Source: Phaeoceros laevis (lineage: Eukaryota; Anthocerotophyta; Anthocerotopsida; Notothyladales). From it: DNA of 24,545 nt. Under the pieces are notes generated by a model. The model did not search any database. It was given only the letters and a program-made list of their open reading frames with translations, and was not told the DNA's origin. Positions 1-9,530 of this stretch are shown in pieces. Each line of letters begins with the position of its first letter. Within the stretch, counting starts at the first letter, position 1. The position numbers and the translations under genes were made by a program. The stretch covers positions 155,727 through 180,271 of the forward strand of contig JBNGIQ010009497.1 of NCBI GenBank assembly GCA_049999765.1. The letters run 5' to 3'.

Positions 1-529
1 CAACATTATGATGCAATAAGGGGTTGGATGTAGGCTGAGCAGACCGTCCAACCTGCTTGTCCAAGGCAGCCAGCTCCGCATCCACCCAGTCAGGCTTGTA
101 GAAGTTGTTCAGACATATGGGCTCCTTGGACTCCTTGTGCCTGAAGTCGGAAGAGCGCGCGCTCTTCTTGTTCGTCCTGCAGTCCCACCACAATGTGGGG
201 TCCAAGAAATACTGCCTCCACAACAACTCTTGTCGTTCTCCAGCACTGCTATTGTCCGGTATGCGTAGCTCGGCTGCTAAGCCACTGCACGGCACAAATG
301 TGCGGCTTGCGTAAATCCATTGCCTCGGAGGCACATTTAACCTCCCCTCCAGCTCCAGGGTGTGGGCCTGCCTCCCAGCTGCTGGCGTCCAAAACCGCTG
401 ATGTTGCGTCCCGTTGGTGGTGCCAAATTGTAGGTGGAGCATTGCAGGGTTTTTCAGCAGTAGCAGTCCAGCGGGCATGCTCACGTTTTTCAGCTGTTTG
501 GCATCCAAGACTAGTGATGCTGCATCGCG
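1..529 (-). CDS. OSB-like organellar single-stranded DNA-binding protein, partial (PDF-motif exon)
   Basis: The minus-strand frame is open from just after a TAA (532-530) to the window edge, about 176 codons with no stop. Near its end it reads RQYFLDPTLWWDC, then RTNKK, then SSDFRHKES, then KPDWVDAELAALD (about 214 to 62). This fits the roughly 50-residue PDF motif of plant OSB proteins (WWD-R-NK, PDF-KHKD, W[VI]--L--L), although the diagnostic P-D-F is S-D-F here. In that family OSB proteins bind ssDNA in mitochondria or plastids and affect organelle genome recombination. The OB-fold (SSB) domain that should precede the motif is not visible between 530 and about 2200, so the 5' part is missing, lies behind a long intron, or the copy is broken. 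The 5' limit is unsettled: an ATG at 478 and several AG acceptors are possible. A possible splice donor (CAG/GTTGG) sits at about 53/52. The family call rests on motif recognition only. Confidence 0.55.
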
Positions 530-558
530 TTAGTGGTGCGCGCCGTTGAAGGTGGAGC
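376..558. repeat. Imperfect tandem duplication inside the OSB-like exon
   Basis: Bases 376-440 and 491-558 align at about 75% identity by eye. Both begin with CAGCTG and end with AGGTGGAGC, and they are offset by 115 bp. One-base and two-base indels separate them. The TAA that closes the OSB-like frame upstream (532-530) lies inside the second copy. Confidence 0.6.
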
Positions 559-2486
559 AAGAACGGTAACCTCCGTCGCGGCTGTCCGGCCGGTTACCGT
601 CTGGCACAGCAAGGGGTAGGGCAAACTGCAGTATTTGCCACAAGTGTGGCAAAAAAGGATGTGGCAAAACCCCCCCTTTTCTTGTAGATAGTGAGGACAA
701 GAAAGAGGACAAGAGACGATGAGGAGAAAGGGTACAAGTGTATGAACAATGCAAAAAGATTGTCTTGATTGTCGTCCTTAGTTGTGTTTCCCAACACTAC
801 TAGTAGTCAGACATAGTTCAGCCAACCTTACGCTTTCAAGTTTACTGGAATAGTTTAGGGTTAATAATGTGTTTTGAGAATATTTTATGGACGCTTACTA
901 ATTGGTAAAAAAAACCTTTCCTCTAAGCCGTGACTTGTAATCCTACCTCCACCTGCAATTCGGTCTGCTCAAGAGGCTTAGTCAGGTAGTGGGCCAGCTA
1001 CGGTTCCACATCTATCTCCAAAGAGATCTCCAAAGAGGCCAAACAGGCCAAGGTGCCAAACAGCCGCAGATAAGTTGGTCATACAAGAGTGCAATAAACT
1101 TTCTCTAAACTTTCTCGTGAGAGGGAAGGTCACCAACTTGAACCTATGGGTTGAAAATAATTATGTAAGGTCGCAACTGCGACCAGCAAAGTTCAGGCAG
1201 CGGATCCGATGGCCGCCTCCACCATACCCTTGAACTTGGAGAGTAGTTCTCTGCACTTGAAAGCATAAACGAGACAAGAGTTTCGGTGACGCGGGGGAGG
1301 TGAAAATATCCTTTGCATGTCTCAGGGGTAGATATATCCCGCAAGTGGACGGGCACTTAGGAATGCTATAAGATCTAAGAGTTTAGGTAAAGCAGCATCG
1401 CTAACATCGCACACACCTTCGAACCTCTAGTTGCTTTTCATGGTCGTCCAACTTCTGCTTCTCCGCCTGAACTGTCTGCAAGTGTACCTCTCAGTGTCAC
1501 ATGCCATTCAATGTAACCGCAGGCTTTACAGAGGACAAGCTCCGAATGAGAGGAGAGGGCGGAGAGCTTATCACCTTTGCACTTGAAGAGCTCATACTGT
1601 TTAAAACCTGTTCACATTTTTTAAATTGAGAAATCAATCCGTTCACCTGTGGAAGCAACCACCGAACTCGTCACCCAAGCCAGTGGTGTTACCGTAGTAG
1701 TCTCACACAGCCACTCGCGTGCCAGTGAGGATGTACTCTCATCCTTCCGCTCATCCAGTCACGGAACCTTAGCTGCGAAAGAACGAACTTTACCAAGGCA
1801 TCAAGCTGTTGATCCCCAACTCCCCTTTCCATTGCGTCAGTGATATCTTCTATAAGCTACACAAAAGCACAGAACGCAGAATTAAGCTTCAGAGCTTGGC
1901 AGGATCAAGGCTGCACGAAAGGAGTCCAGTACAAGACACAGGTGGTCGAAGTAGGTCGATACAGGAATGAGATGAAAGGGTGCTGACAAGTCGTCCGGAG
2001 CATCAAGCTGCTGGTGTAGCATCTGAAATTGCTGCTGATGGTTCTGCGCAGTCCACGCCATCTTCTGTAATTCCCTCCGTACGAAGCCACATCAGGCGGA
2101 GATGCGGATTGGCAGGGGAAAGAATTCTGGAGTGCTCGCAGGTGTGCAGTCTTACAAAACCAAAAACCTCCCGTTTAAACCCTGGTCATTTGTTGCAGGT
2201 TTTATGAATTTTCGGGTTGGCAAACCTGGTGGGAGGGCACCACAGTCGCAGACATCCACCTGCTGAGTGAGTGGCTGTGCGCCGTGCGACAGAGTGGGCT
2301 GATGCAGAAATTCACATTCATGATTTTCCTGCTCGTAAGTTGACTGCTGTACCGGAGACAGTTGCCTGCGTTACTCGACCTTTAAATCGGTGTTTTCGTG
2401 CTTTACAACAGGCGATTGTGCTGCCTCTGTATCATTTATGCATATGCTCTGAGGTCCTGGTGCAAGCTACCCCGGTGCCCTTGAGG
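533..2486. other. Intergenic region between the OSB-like exon and the PPR gene
   Basis: I recognise no protein-coding gene here. The interval contains the upstream side of both divergent genes. A TATAAG at 1851 is a weak TATA candidate for the PPR gene. A pyrimidine-rich stretch ending TTTGTTGCAG at 2198 could be the acceptor of a 5' UTR intron. Short direct repeats occur at about 1017-1066 (CTCCAAAGAG and GCCAAACAG twice). Small open frames on either strand look like chance frames. Confidence 0.4.
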
Positions 2487-5400
2487 ATGTCGCCGGCCCT
2501 AAGTCTGAATGTGCTACACTGCCAGCAGAAGATAGCACTGCAGGATTACCAGGTAGGGGTGACTTGTGGGCGGTTATGGCAGCTTGCGCCGCATGGATAT
2601 GGGAAACAAAAGAGACAATCTGTGGGGGATTTCCTGTTATTTTCTTGCTTACTTCCAGAATCCTCTGGAAGGACATTCCCTTTGACGTATGTCAAACGGT
2701 CTCCCGTCCGTGCTGGTCGGCATATATGTTTTAGAGGAAACTGCTCTATCTCTGCTTCTAACACTGTGGAATCTCCGGACGAAGCTGAACAAGCAGAAGC
2801 TGGCAGCGAGCCTTTAGAAACAGATACAAATGGCTCTCTTTCTGCAGAGGAACAGGACTCCTCTCCTAGTTCGGATAACCGACTTGTTTCTGTAAGGGTG
2901 AGTATCGTGCTGAACATCCTCCAACAAATGCCGTGGGGTCCTGATACGGCAAAAGCGATTGACGACTTGGGGGTGAGGCTGGGCCCCAGTCACGTAGCCG
3001 ACGTTCTCAAAGAGCTGAAAGATTACACTGCTGCACTGGGGTTCTTCCATTGGGCTGGACGACAAGTTGGATACCGTCATTCTGCAGTAGTGTGCAACAT
3101 AATGATGCTGAAGCTTGCAGAATCCAAAAGATATGATGAAATGTGGCAGCTGCTTGAAGATTTGAGAGATGCTCAATGCGAGTTGCGGGATGCTTTCAAG
3201 ACTATGATCCTGTGCTTTACGGGGCCAAACAAGTGTCGAGACGTAATTACTGGATTTAGGATGATGAAGGACTTCGGGAGTCAGCCAGATTTGCAAGTGT
3301 TCAATCGTGTGATTGATGTTCTTGTTGGGTCTCGGGACTATCGGTCTGCCATTGAGGTGTATGATGAAATGCTCCGGGCGGATTGTCTTCCGGAGACATT
3401 TACCTACAACCGAGTCATTCTTAGTTGTTTCAAGTTGGGTGAAATTGACAGAGCACGAGATATCTATGCAGAAATGCCAGAGAAAGGATGCATTCCCAAC
3501 ATGCATACGTATGGAGCGATGGTAGATGGTCTTGTAAAAGCAGGTCGAGTTCCTGAGGCTCACAGCCTGTTTTTGGAGACTAGAGCTACCGGAGTTGAGC
3601 ACAGCCTGATAACTTTCAATACTCTAATTAGTGGAGCCGGAATGATAGGTGACTTAGAGCTCGCGTTTCAACTCTTTGAGGACATGAAGAAGGCAGGCGT
3701 GGCCCCTGATGTTGTTACGTACAATTCCCTGTTAAATGGGATGTCGAGAGCTGGCCAAATGGATAGAGCCTTTGAGATCCTAGAAGAGCTTAAAAAAGTC
3801 TGTAGCCCAAGTATAGTAACATACACCATACTTATCCGGGGTCTTTGCAAGGCAGGTATGATTGAGAGGGCATTTAGCCTCACAGAGGAGTTGAAGGGTA
3901 AGCTGGAGGTATCTGTTATTACGTACAACATTCTTATGGACGGACTGTGTAGAGTAGGTCAGTTGAGCAGAGCAGCGTTACTGATGGAAGAGATGAAAGT
4001 AGATGGAGTAGATCCTGACGTTGTGACTTACGGCACACTTATTGCTGGAATGAGCAAATCAGGTCAAGCAAGGGAGGCTTACGGAATGTTTCATACAATG
4101 CTAAAGGAGAACATTGCACCCTCTGTCATTACTTACAACACACTTCTTGACGGATTGAGCAAAGTTGGACAGGTTGATGTTGCCTGCAGGCTGTTTCAGG
4201 ATATGAAAGATGCAAGTGCAACCCCAGATCTGGTCACTTATAACATTGTTATTGGTGCATTAGGAAGGACAGGTCAAGTCGATGCAGCTAGCAAGTATTT
4301 TAAGGAGGCTGTTGAGGCAGGTCTGAAGCCTGACATATACACCTATGGTGCTCTTCTTGATGGCCTGGGGAAAGCTGGTAGAATTGATGATGCTGTAAAA
4401 CTGATGGAGGACATGAAGAAGCAAGGCTTGTCGCACAATGTGACCACGTACAACTGTTTTCTGGACGCACAGTGCAAAGCAGGTGCTGTGCAAGAGGCAT
4501 ACTCGTTGTACAAAAACATGCACCAGGTAGGGGTGCAGGCAGATGTTGTAACTTTCAACATCCTTATGGACGGATTTGCAAAAACTGATCGAATTGATGA
4601 AGCATGCAGCCTCCTAGAGGAGATGGGAACAGTTGGTGTATCCCCGGATGTCATCACCTACAGCACCTTAATTGTCGGTTTAGTGAGAGCTGAAAGGATT
4701 GACGAGGCTTGGAGAGTCTTCAACACAGCAAAAGAAGCAGGGATTTCCATTGATGCTGTCACTTTCAGTACCATGATTGACGGCCTTGTAAGGGCCAATC
4801 GTATTGATGAAGCATTTTCTATTTTTGCTGATATGAAGGCAATAGGTATCCACAACATCAGCACTTGCAACTTTGTGCTGGATGGTCTTTGCAAAGCAGG
4901 CCGTTGGGATGAGGCTTTTAAGTTGTTTGAGGAGATGAAGAAGGATCTGCTTCCAAACGTGATCACGTACAGTTGTATGATTGATAAGCTTGGTAAGGCT
5001 GGAAGAATGTCTGATGCGTTGAACCTTTTCAAGGAGATGAAGGAGTCGGGCATTGGAGCCAACGTTGTCATCTACAACATATTGATTGATGGACTTCGAA
5101 AGGCAGGTCTGCTAGCAGAGGCTTTGGAGCTATTTCATGAGATGAGGGGGACAGGGGTACCCCCAGATATTTTCACGTACAGGGAGCTGATTGATTCTCT
5201 TGGTAAAGCTGGCCTTGTGGAGAAGGCTGTGCAGCTCTTCGCCACCATGAAGGAGGAAGGATTGGTTGCGGACATTGCCACATACAATTCTTTGATCAAT
5301 GGATTTATGAAGATGGCTCAGATAGAAGATGCTTTGAAAGTGTTTGAGGAGATGAAGAAGAAGGGATGCTCACCAGATCTACTCACTTACCAGATGCTTA

Positions 5401-5561
5401 TCAATAGCTTAGGCAAGTCTGGTCGAATGTCAGAAGCTTGTGCACTTCTGGAGGAGAGCGAAGAACATGGCTACTATCCTGAAGTGAACTCCACGGTTGC
5501 GCTCAGAGTGGAATTAGAGCGGCAGAGGAAGGTCAACGGTAAGAGGAGGAGTGGTGCTTGA
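2487..5561 (+). CDS. P-class pentatricopeptide repeat (PPR) protein, single exon
   Basis: This is an intronless frame of 1024 residues from the ATG at 2487. The frame stays open back to 2271, but that extension begins with GTG after a TGA, so 2487 is the first in-frame ATG. Residues 1 to about 130 form a low-acid, Ser/Arg/Cys-containing N-terminus compatible with an organelle transit peptide, ending in an acidic linker. Residues about 133-198 hold the PWGPDTAKAID and ALGFFHWAGRQ segments that precede the array in some long plant P-type PPRs. From about 198 to 999 there are 23 tandem motifs, mostly 35 residues (some 34), of the form VVTYN-LIDGL-KAGR--EA--LF-EMK--G--PD. A 25-residue basic tail follows. 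No E, DYW or SMR domain is present, so it is a P-class RNA binder likely acting in plastid or mitochondrial RNA stability, splicing or translation. The orthologue and target are not identifiable here. Confidence 0.93.
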   Translation: MSPALSLNVLHCQQKIALQDYQVGVTCGRLWQLAPHGYGKQKRQSVGDFLLFSCLLPESSGRTFPLTYVKRSPVRAGRHICFRGNCSISASNTVESPDEAEQAEAGSEPLETDTNGSLSAEEQDSSPSSDNRLVSVRVSIVLNILQQMPWGPDTAKAIDDLGVRLGPSHVADVLKELKDYTAALGFFHWAGRQVGYRHSAVVCNIMMLKLAESKRYDEMWQLLEDLRDAQCELRDAFKTMILCFTGPNKCRDVITGFRMMKDFGSQPDLQVFNRVIDVLVGSRDYRSAIEVYDEMLRADCLPETFTYNRVILSCFKLGEIDRARDIYAEMPEKGCIPNMHTYGAMVDGLVKAGRVPEAHSLFLETRATGVEHSLITFNTLISGAGMIGDLELAFQLFEDMKKAGVAPDVVTYNSLLNGMSRAGQMDRAFEILEELKKVCSPSIVTYTILIRGLCKAGMIERAFSLTEELKGKLEVSVITYNILMDGLCRVGQLSRAALLMEEMKVDGVDPDVVTYGTLIAGMSKSGQAREAYGMFHTMLKENIAPSVITYNTLLDGLSKVGQVDVACRLFQDMKDASATPDLVTYNIVIGALGRTGQVDAASKYFKEAVEAGLKPDIYTYGALLDGLGKAGRIDDAVKLMEDMKKQGLSHNVTTYNCFLDAQCKAGAVQEAYSLYKNMHQVGVQADVVTFNILMDGFAKTDRIDEACSLLEEMGTVGVSPDVITYSTLIVGLVRAERIDEAWRVFNTAKEAGISIDAVTFSTMIDGLVRANRIDEAFSIFADMKAIGIHNISTCNFVLDGLCKAGRWDEAFKLFEEMKKDLLPNVITYSCMIDKLGKAGRMSDALNLFKEMKESGIGANVVIYNILIDGLRKAGLLAEALELFHEMRGTGVPPDIFTYRELIDSLGKAGLVEKAVQLFATMKEEGLVADIATYNSLINGFMKMAQIEDALKVFEEMKKKGCSPDLLTYQMLINSLGKSGRMSEACALLEESEEHGYYPEVNSTVALRVELERQRKVNGKRRSGA

Positions 5562-6467
5562 TGTATACGACCATCTATACAGGAATGACTGCAACCGCCC
5601 TGAGGAGGAACCTGCTATGCATTGCTGGTCTCGGGACAGCTATTAGGTGGTTTTACTGGAGGATACACAGCTCCTTTTAAAAAGGGTGTTAACCAAGAGA
5701 CCTAGCAGAGAAAGTGGCCTGCGTCTAGGCTGACTGCATTGCCCGCCTTCCATTGTGCATTGTATTTCTGAGCTGGACCTCTGACGCAGGAGGCACCAAA
5801 CAGCAAATTTTGTTAGTACAGGTATTTGCCCCCAACTTGCGTTGTGATGCAATCTCTAACTTCTAGATGGTGATTTGTTTACAAGCAGTGGAAAATTGTT
5901 GCACCGGATCCGAACTATCCAACTATTTCTGAACATCGTCTGATTTATGTATTGCAGACTGGCTTACGAAGTTTCTTCACCAGAGTTCAGCAGTTCAGCA
6001 GTTCCAAGGGTTTCTTTCAGCACAATTCAGCTTCCAAGGGTGGTACCGACCCTTGTAGAGATTCCTGCTTCATGCATACGTTATGTAGGTGTGTGCTTCC
6101 CAGCCCGAGTTTTTTGTTGCAATGAGTCAGATAACAGCCAGGACATCGAGTTTGACTGACTATGAACCATGTTTTTGACAATCTCTCTCACCTTGCGTCA
6201 AAACGTTCTGACCCTCTTGTTCTGTCTATTTATTGCAAATTTATGCGGGTGTCCAAATTTGGGATTAGGAAATAATGAAGTGTTGTCTTTTATGTGTGCC
6301 TTCTAAGTTCTATCTATCCACAGCACCAATGCGCTCTAAAAGGCGTTGAACTAAAAAAATTATGGGTGTGAACTGTGGAATCAGTGTGGATGCGCTATGT
6401 AAGATGTTCAATTATCAAATTATAGGTGTGGAGCTAAACAATCACGATACCGATGTATTCACTCCAA
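5562..6467. other. 3' flank of the PPR gene, no gene seen
   Basis: This contains the 3' UTR and downstream DNA of the PPR gene. A short repeated phrase (AGTTCAGCAGTTC and CTTCCAAGGGT versions) lies at about 5980-6045. I see no coding sequence or RNA gene. Confidence 0.4.
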
Positions 6468-6690
6468 GGTGATCATGATGCCAGGATACCATGTATTTAC
6501 TGGAAGGTGGGTGATCATGATGACTGCGTAGGACCGAAAGTCATAAAACAGCACAGCTCTCTAGCTAAAGACACTTGGGATGTTTATGAAAAGGTGATCA
6601 CGATCCCAGGATGGGCATCTGCCTAGGACCGAAAGGCGTCAAACAGCATAGGTCTCTAGCCAAAGACGCTTCGGGGATGTTTTATGAAAG
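6468..6690. repeat. Diverged direct repeats of about 85-100 bp
   Basis: Two units read alike. Bases 6510-6592 begin GGTGATCATGATG, contain TAGGACCGAAAG and CTCTAGC-AAAGAC, and end GATGTTTATGAAAA. Bases 6593-6690 begin GGTGATCACGATC, share the same internal phrases and end GATGTTTTATGAAAG. A third partial start (GGTGATCATGATGCCAGGAT) lies at 6468-6488. The units carry no sustained reading frame, so this looks like decayed non-coding repeat DNA. Confidence 0.7.
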
Positions 6691-7845
6691 GTTGCATATA
6701 GGACTGCCCCGCGAAATGCATGTGCGCCAGACTTGATCGTTTGATTGTTAACCTCTCATGGACAAAATGGCTCAAGCTGTACATTTGAGACTATCTTTTG
6801 CCGATACGAAAATTATTCTTAAGAAACATGCACTTTTTTTAAGCCTTTTGTGCCATAGCAATAATCTACCAACTTGCATAAGTAAAATTTCAAAAAAATA
6901 TTTAGATAGTAAAAAATAGCCCTGTTTTTTACTTTACCGTTATTTATACTTAAACTAAGTCCTTTTTTGTGTAAGGACTTGTGCTTTATATCCCTAAATT
7001 GGGGTACAAAGGTGGATAGGTCGTTGGACCGACCTAGCAAGTGTTTTAGACTACGTTAGCGGTCACTATCTTGATCTAAAAGCACTTTAGCTATGTTGCT
7101 TAGAGATAAGGGCTGATCATATCGTTGTTGCATGCCTCGTCCAACATCCTACGAGTGTCCGCCTAGAGGGCAAAGGGTAACCTCTATGGGACCATGTAAA
7201 CCTCCTTCAAAATATTCACGCACACACACACATGTTAGCGTCATGCAATAGTGGGGACGACAAAAAATGTCGTAGTACAAGTACTTGCTAGCACACACAA
7301 GTCATGTCTGGTGCTCTGCCATGCCTCTTGTCTCTCCCTAGTTGTGAACAAGGTACTCATTCGAAGCAACTCAAAACCTTGGGATTCAAAGGTTTATCCT
7401 AGGTGACCATGAAAGAATACTATTTCTCTATCATGTGACGGGCTGCTTGCGCTCCTGACTAGGCTTCTTTCTCATACACCTCTGCAATATTATTCTACTC
7501 AATATCTTATGGCTAATACATCCAACAAAGCCATATGATATAGTCATTGGAAGTTCTTTCAAGTACGATCATTCCGATAAAAAACGAGACAAAAACTGTT
7601 CATTCTGGACCTAAAATGAACAAGTTTGACCAAAATCTAAATAATGTAAAAACAACTTTTGTCCATGAGGGGTTAGATGCAAATGCCCTCAGGCTTACAA
7701 GTATGAGATAGCTACAACCCTTTGGAGGGGGTGTAGCACAATTGTGGTAAAAATCTTAGGCCCCCTTTCCATGTGTTGTTTTATAACAAAAACTTTCTAA
7801 AAAACAGACCGATTTACGTAAAAGAAGGGAAAAGATTCCCAGTTA

Positions 7846-7875
7846 CGGAATAGATGGCATAGGCAATCTATTCCG
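7846..7875. repeat. Perfect 10-bp inverted repeat (hairpin)
   Basis: CGGAATAGAT at 7846-7855 and ATCTATTCCG at 7866-7875 are exact reverse complements around a 10-base spacer. No tRNA-like structure or gene end adjoins it. Confidence 0.7.
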
Positions 7876-8060
7876 CTCATGGCGCGAAAAATATCAGAGC
7901 GACCTACTCCTTGCGGTGCCATGCTTTCGTGGAACGCAGAACCCTACCGGTTCAGGATAGCTCGCCTGGCAAAAAGGCCCTTAAAAACAGGGTTTCTCGA
8001 ACATGGAAAGTCCGTTAACTTTTTTAGGCCATCACGTACTGTTACATGGAAAGGAAGCCT

Positions 8061-8089
8061 TGAATGAATGAATGAATGAATGAATGAAT
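8061..8089. repeat. (TGAA)n microsatellite, seven units
   Basis: Seven perfect TGAA units plus one base are read directly at this position. The array is followed 12 bp later by a 22-bp tandem repeat. Confidence 0.95.
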
Positions 8090-8101
8090 TGCAATATAGT
8101 T

Positions 8102-8166
8102 ATGCTTCACGTATATTATTCTAATGCTCCACATATATTATTTTAATGCTTCACGTATATTAGCTC
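8102..8166. repeat. 22-bp tandem repeat, three units
   Basis: Units at 8102-8123, 8124-8145 and 8146-8166 all start ATGCT(T/C)CAC and contain (G/A)TATATTA. Units one and three are nearly identical and unit two carries a few transitions. Confidence 0.85.
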
Positions 8167-8625
8167 TTGTGTCATTCGCCTCTTCACGCGCACTTGGTCT
8201 CCCTCCTTGCTTCGACCCATTCTCGTCAAACTGGCGGTCACCATGAGAAGTCTGCCCATAGGCTGCTCCTGACGCTTGTGCCGCTCTGCCGAATGGCGCC
8301 ACCATCTCCGCCCATTGCACCTTGCCTCACCGTTTCTTGTTTGCCAATTTAGGTTTGCGTGTCGTAAGAGCACATCGTTTAACCCTTAAATAGTCCTCAA
8401 ATATAAACACATCCTCAAATATAGTCACATCACATCACACATCATCCTTAAAGGCCCAGCCGTTGAAATGCCCGTTACTCTTTGAGGCTTGCAATCAGGT
8501 TCCAAGCCTTTTGCATAATATATGGATCTAAGTATCTAACGAACTTTGAGACTACCCCGGGGGAAGATACATTAACATGAACTAAGAAAGACAAATTAAC
8601 GCAGCGATTGCTCCGGTGATTCCTT

Positions 8626-8712
8626 AGAGTGAAGGTGTTAGAACCCTCACTCTGTTAGAGTGAAGGTTCTAACACCTTCACTCTGTTAGCTATGGAGTGA
8701 AGGTGTTAGAAC
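8626..8712. repeat. Triple-arm inverted repeat
   Basis: A perfect 20-bp arm at 8626-8645 (AGAGTGAAGGTGTTAGAACC) is the reverse complement of 8665-8684. The 19-base spacer is itself partly self-complementary (CACTCT and AGAGTG). A third arm at 8696-8712 repeats 17 bases of the first arm in direct orientation, so the middle arm can pair with either neighbour. Confidence 0.85.
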
Positions 8713-9530
8713 GAATGTTTGTCTACAACGGATGTTAGTCTCGGGCAAAAAGTCTAAGTAGGTAGAGCTCCTCTCTAAACCCTTGCGGAAGTGCATGGAT
8801 TCCAGCACATACTGGAATTCATTCATTTTCAGCCATTTTCTGAGCAAGCATGTTGCATAAATAGATCATGGGTGCATTGAAAAGGTTTGGCAAGCGAACT
8901 TTTAAGCCGTGTTAAGTTCAATTAATTGTTGAACAAAGGTTGGCTAGAAGAGCAACCCTGGATGAGAGGGAAAAGGAGAATTATAGGGCAAGTGTAGTTC
9001 CCGGCCCTCGAGAAAGTGGAAACCACGCTTCTCATATGCAACCAAAGTCATGCCATGCTAGTTCCCAGTACAATTGAGCTTTGTACGGGGGGAGGGGGCG
9101 GGGCTAATTAGTACTAGACTACTCCCTAAAAGGAAAGGCTAATAATACCTAAGGTAAGGCTAATGCCTGCAGGCGATGTACATCAGAGTGAAGAGAAAAC
9201 TTGAACAACTTACTTCGTAAATTGTGATCCATCTATCCGAAGCCATGCGAAGATTGAAGCCTTGTGAAGATTGAAGCACTGTATTTTTGAATTGCTGCAG
9301 ATGGATAGTCGGGAGGATCGTGGAAACAACATTCTCTTCCTCAGAGAACAGAACGGTACAATTTTTTCTCAGATCCAAGGTACAACAGTTTTTCAAATCT
9401 TGGTTTAAGTGAACATTCGCAAGATTTCTAGTGCTTGCAGCAAGGCTACGATATCAAACTAATCTTGATGAGCTCAAACATTGTTTACTTATGAATATCT
9501 TGTTTCTGTTTGCCTGTTTCCTTCTCCTAG

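Larger units (their letters stand above)
6691..9530. other. AT-rich gene-free DNA with simple repeats and hairpins
   Basis: No open frame in this stretch has recognisable protein content. It holds the separately listed hairpin, TGAA microsatellite, 22-bp tandem repeat and triple-arm inverted repeat. It also has a short CA run at about 7220-7231, a G-rich run at 9087-9103 (three G tracts split by single bases) and a duplicated GAAGATTGAAGC at about 9248-9285. A pyrimidine tract ending CTCCTAG at 9530 looks like a splice acceptor for the gene remnant that follows. Confidence 0.45.

Noticed and set aside
249-560. 103-residue minus-strand frame overlapping the OSB-like exon
   Set aside because: The frame with the PDF motif runs through the same bases, so this is taken as its shadow, although the local duplication leaves some doubt about which frame was ancestral upstream of 376.
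2271-2486. N-terminal extension of the PPR frame upstream of 2487
   Set aside because: It begins with GTG directly after TGA and has no ATG; a nuclear gene needs ATG unless an upstream exon joins here, which I could not show.
2553-2658. Possible 106-bp intron inside the 5' part of the PPR gene
   Set aside because: Both sites look good, but splicing shifts the frame and the resulting first exon has a TGA at 2450 and no ATG after it.
2814-3602. 262-residue minus-strand frame opposite the PPR gene
   Set aside because: It is the antisense shadow of the PPR repeats, with no independent protein-like signature.
9087-9103. G-rich run as a G-quadruplex
   Set aside because: It has only three G tracts split by single bases (the first could be divided), and no gene context; too weak to call.
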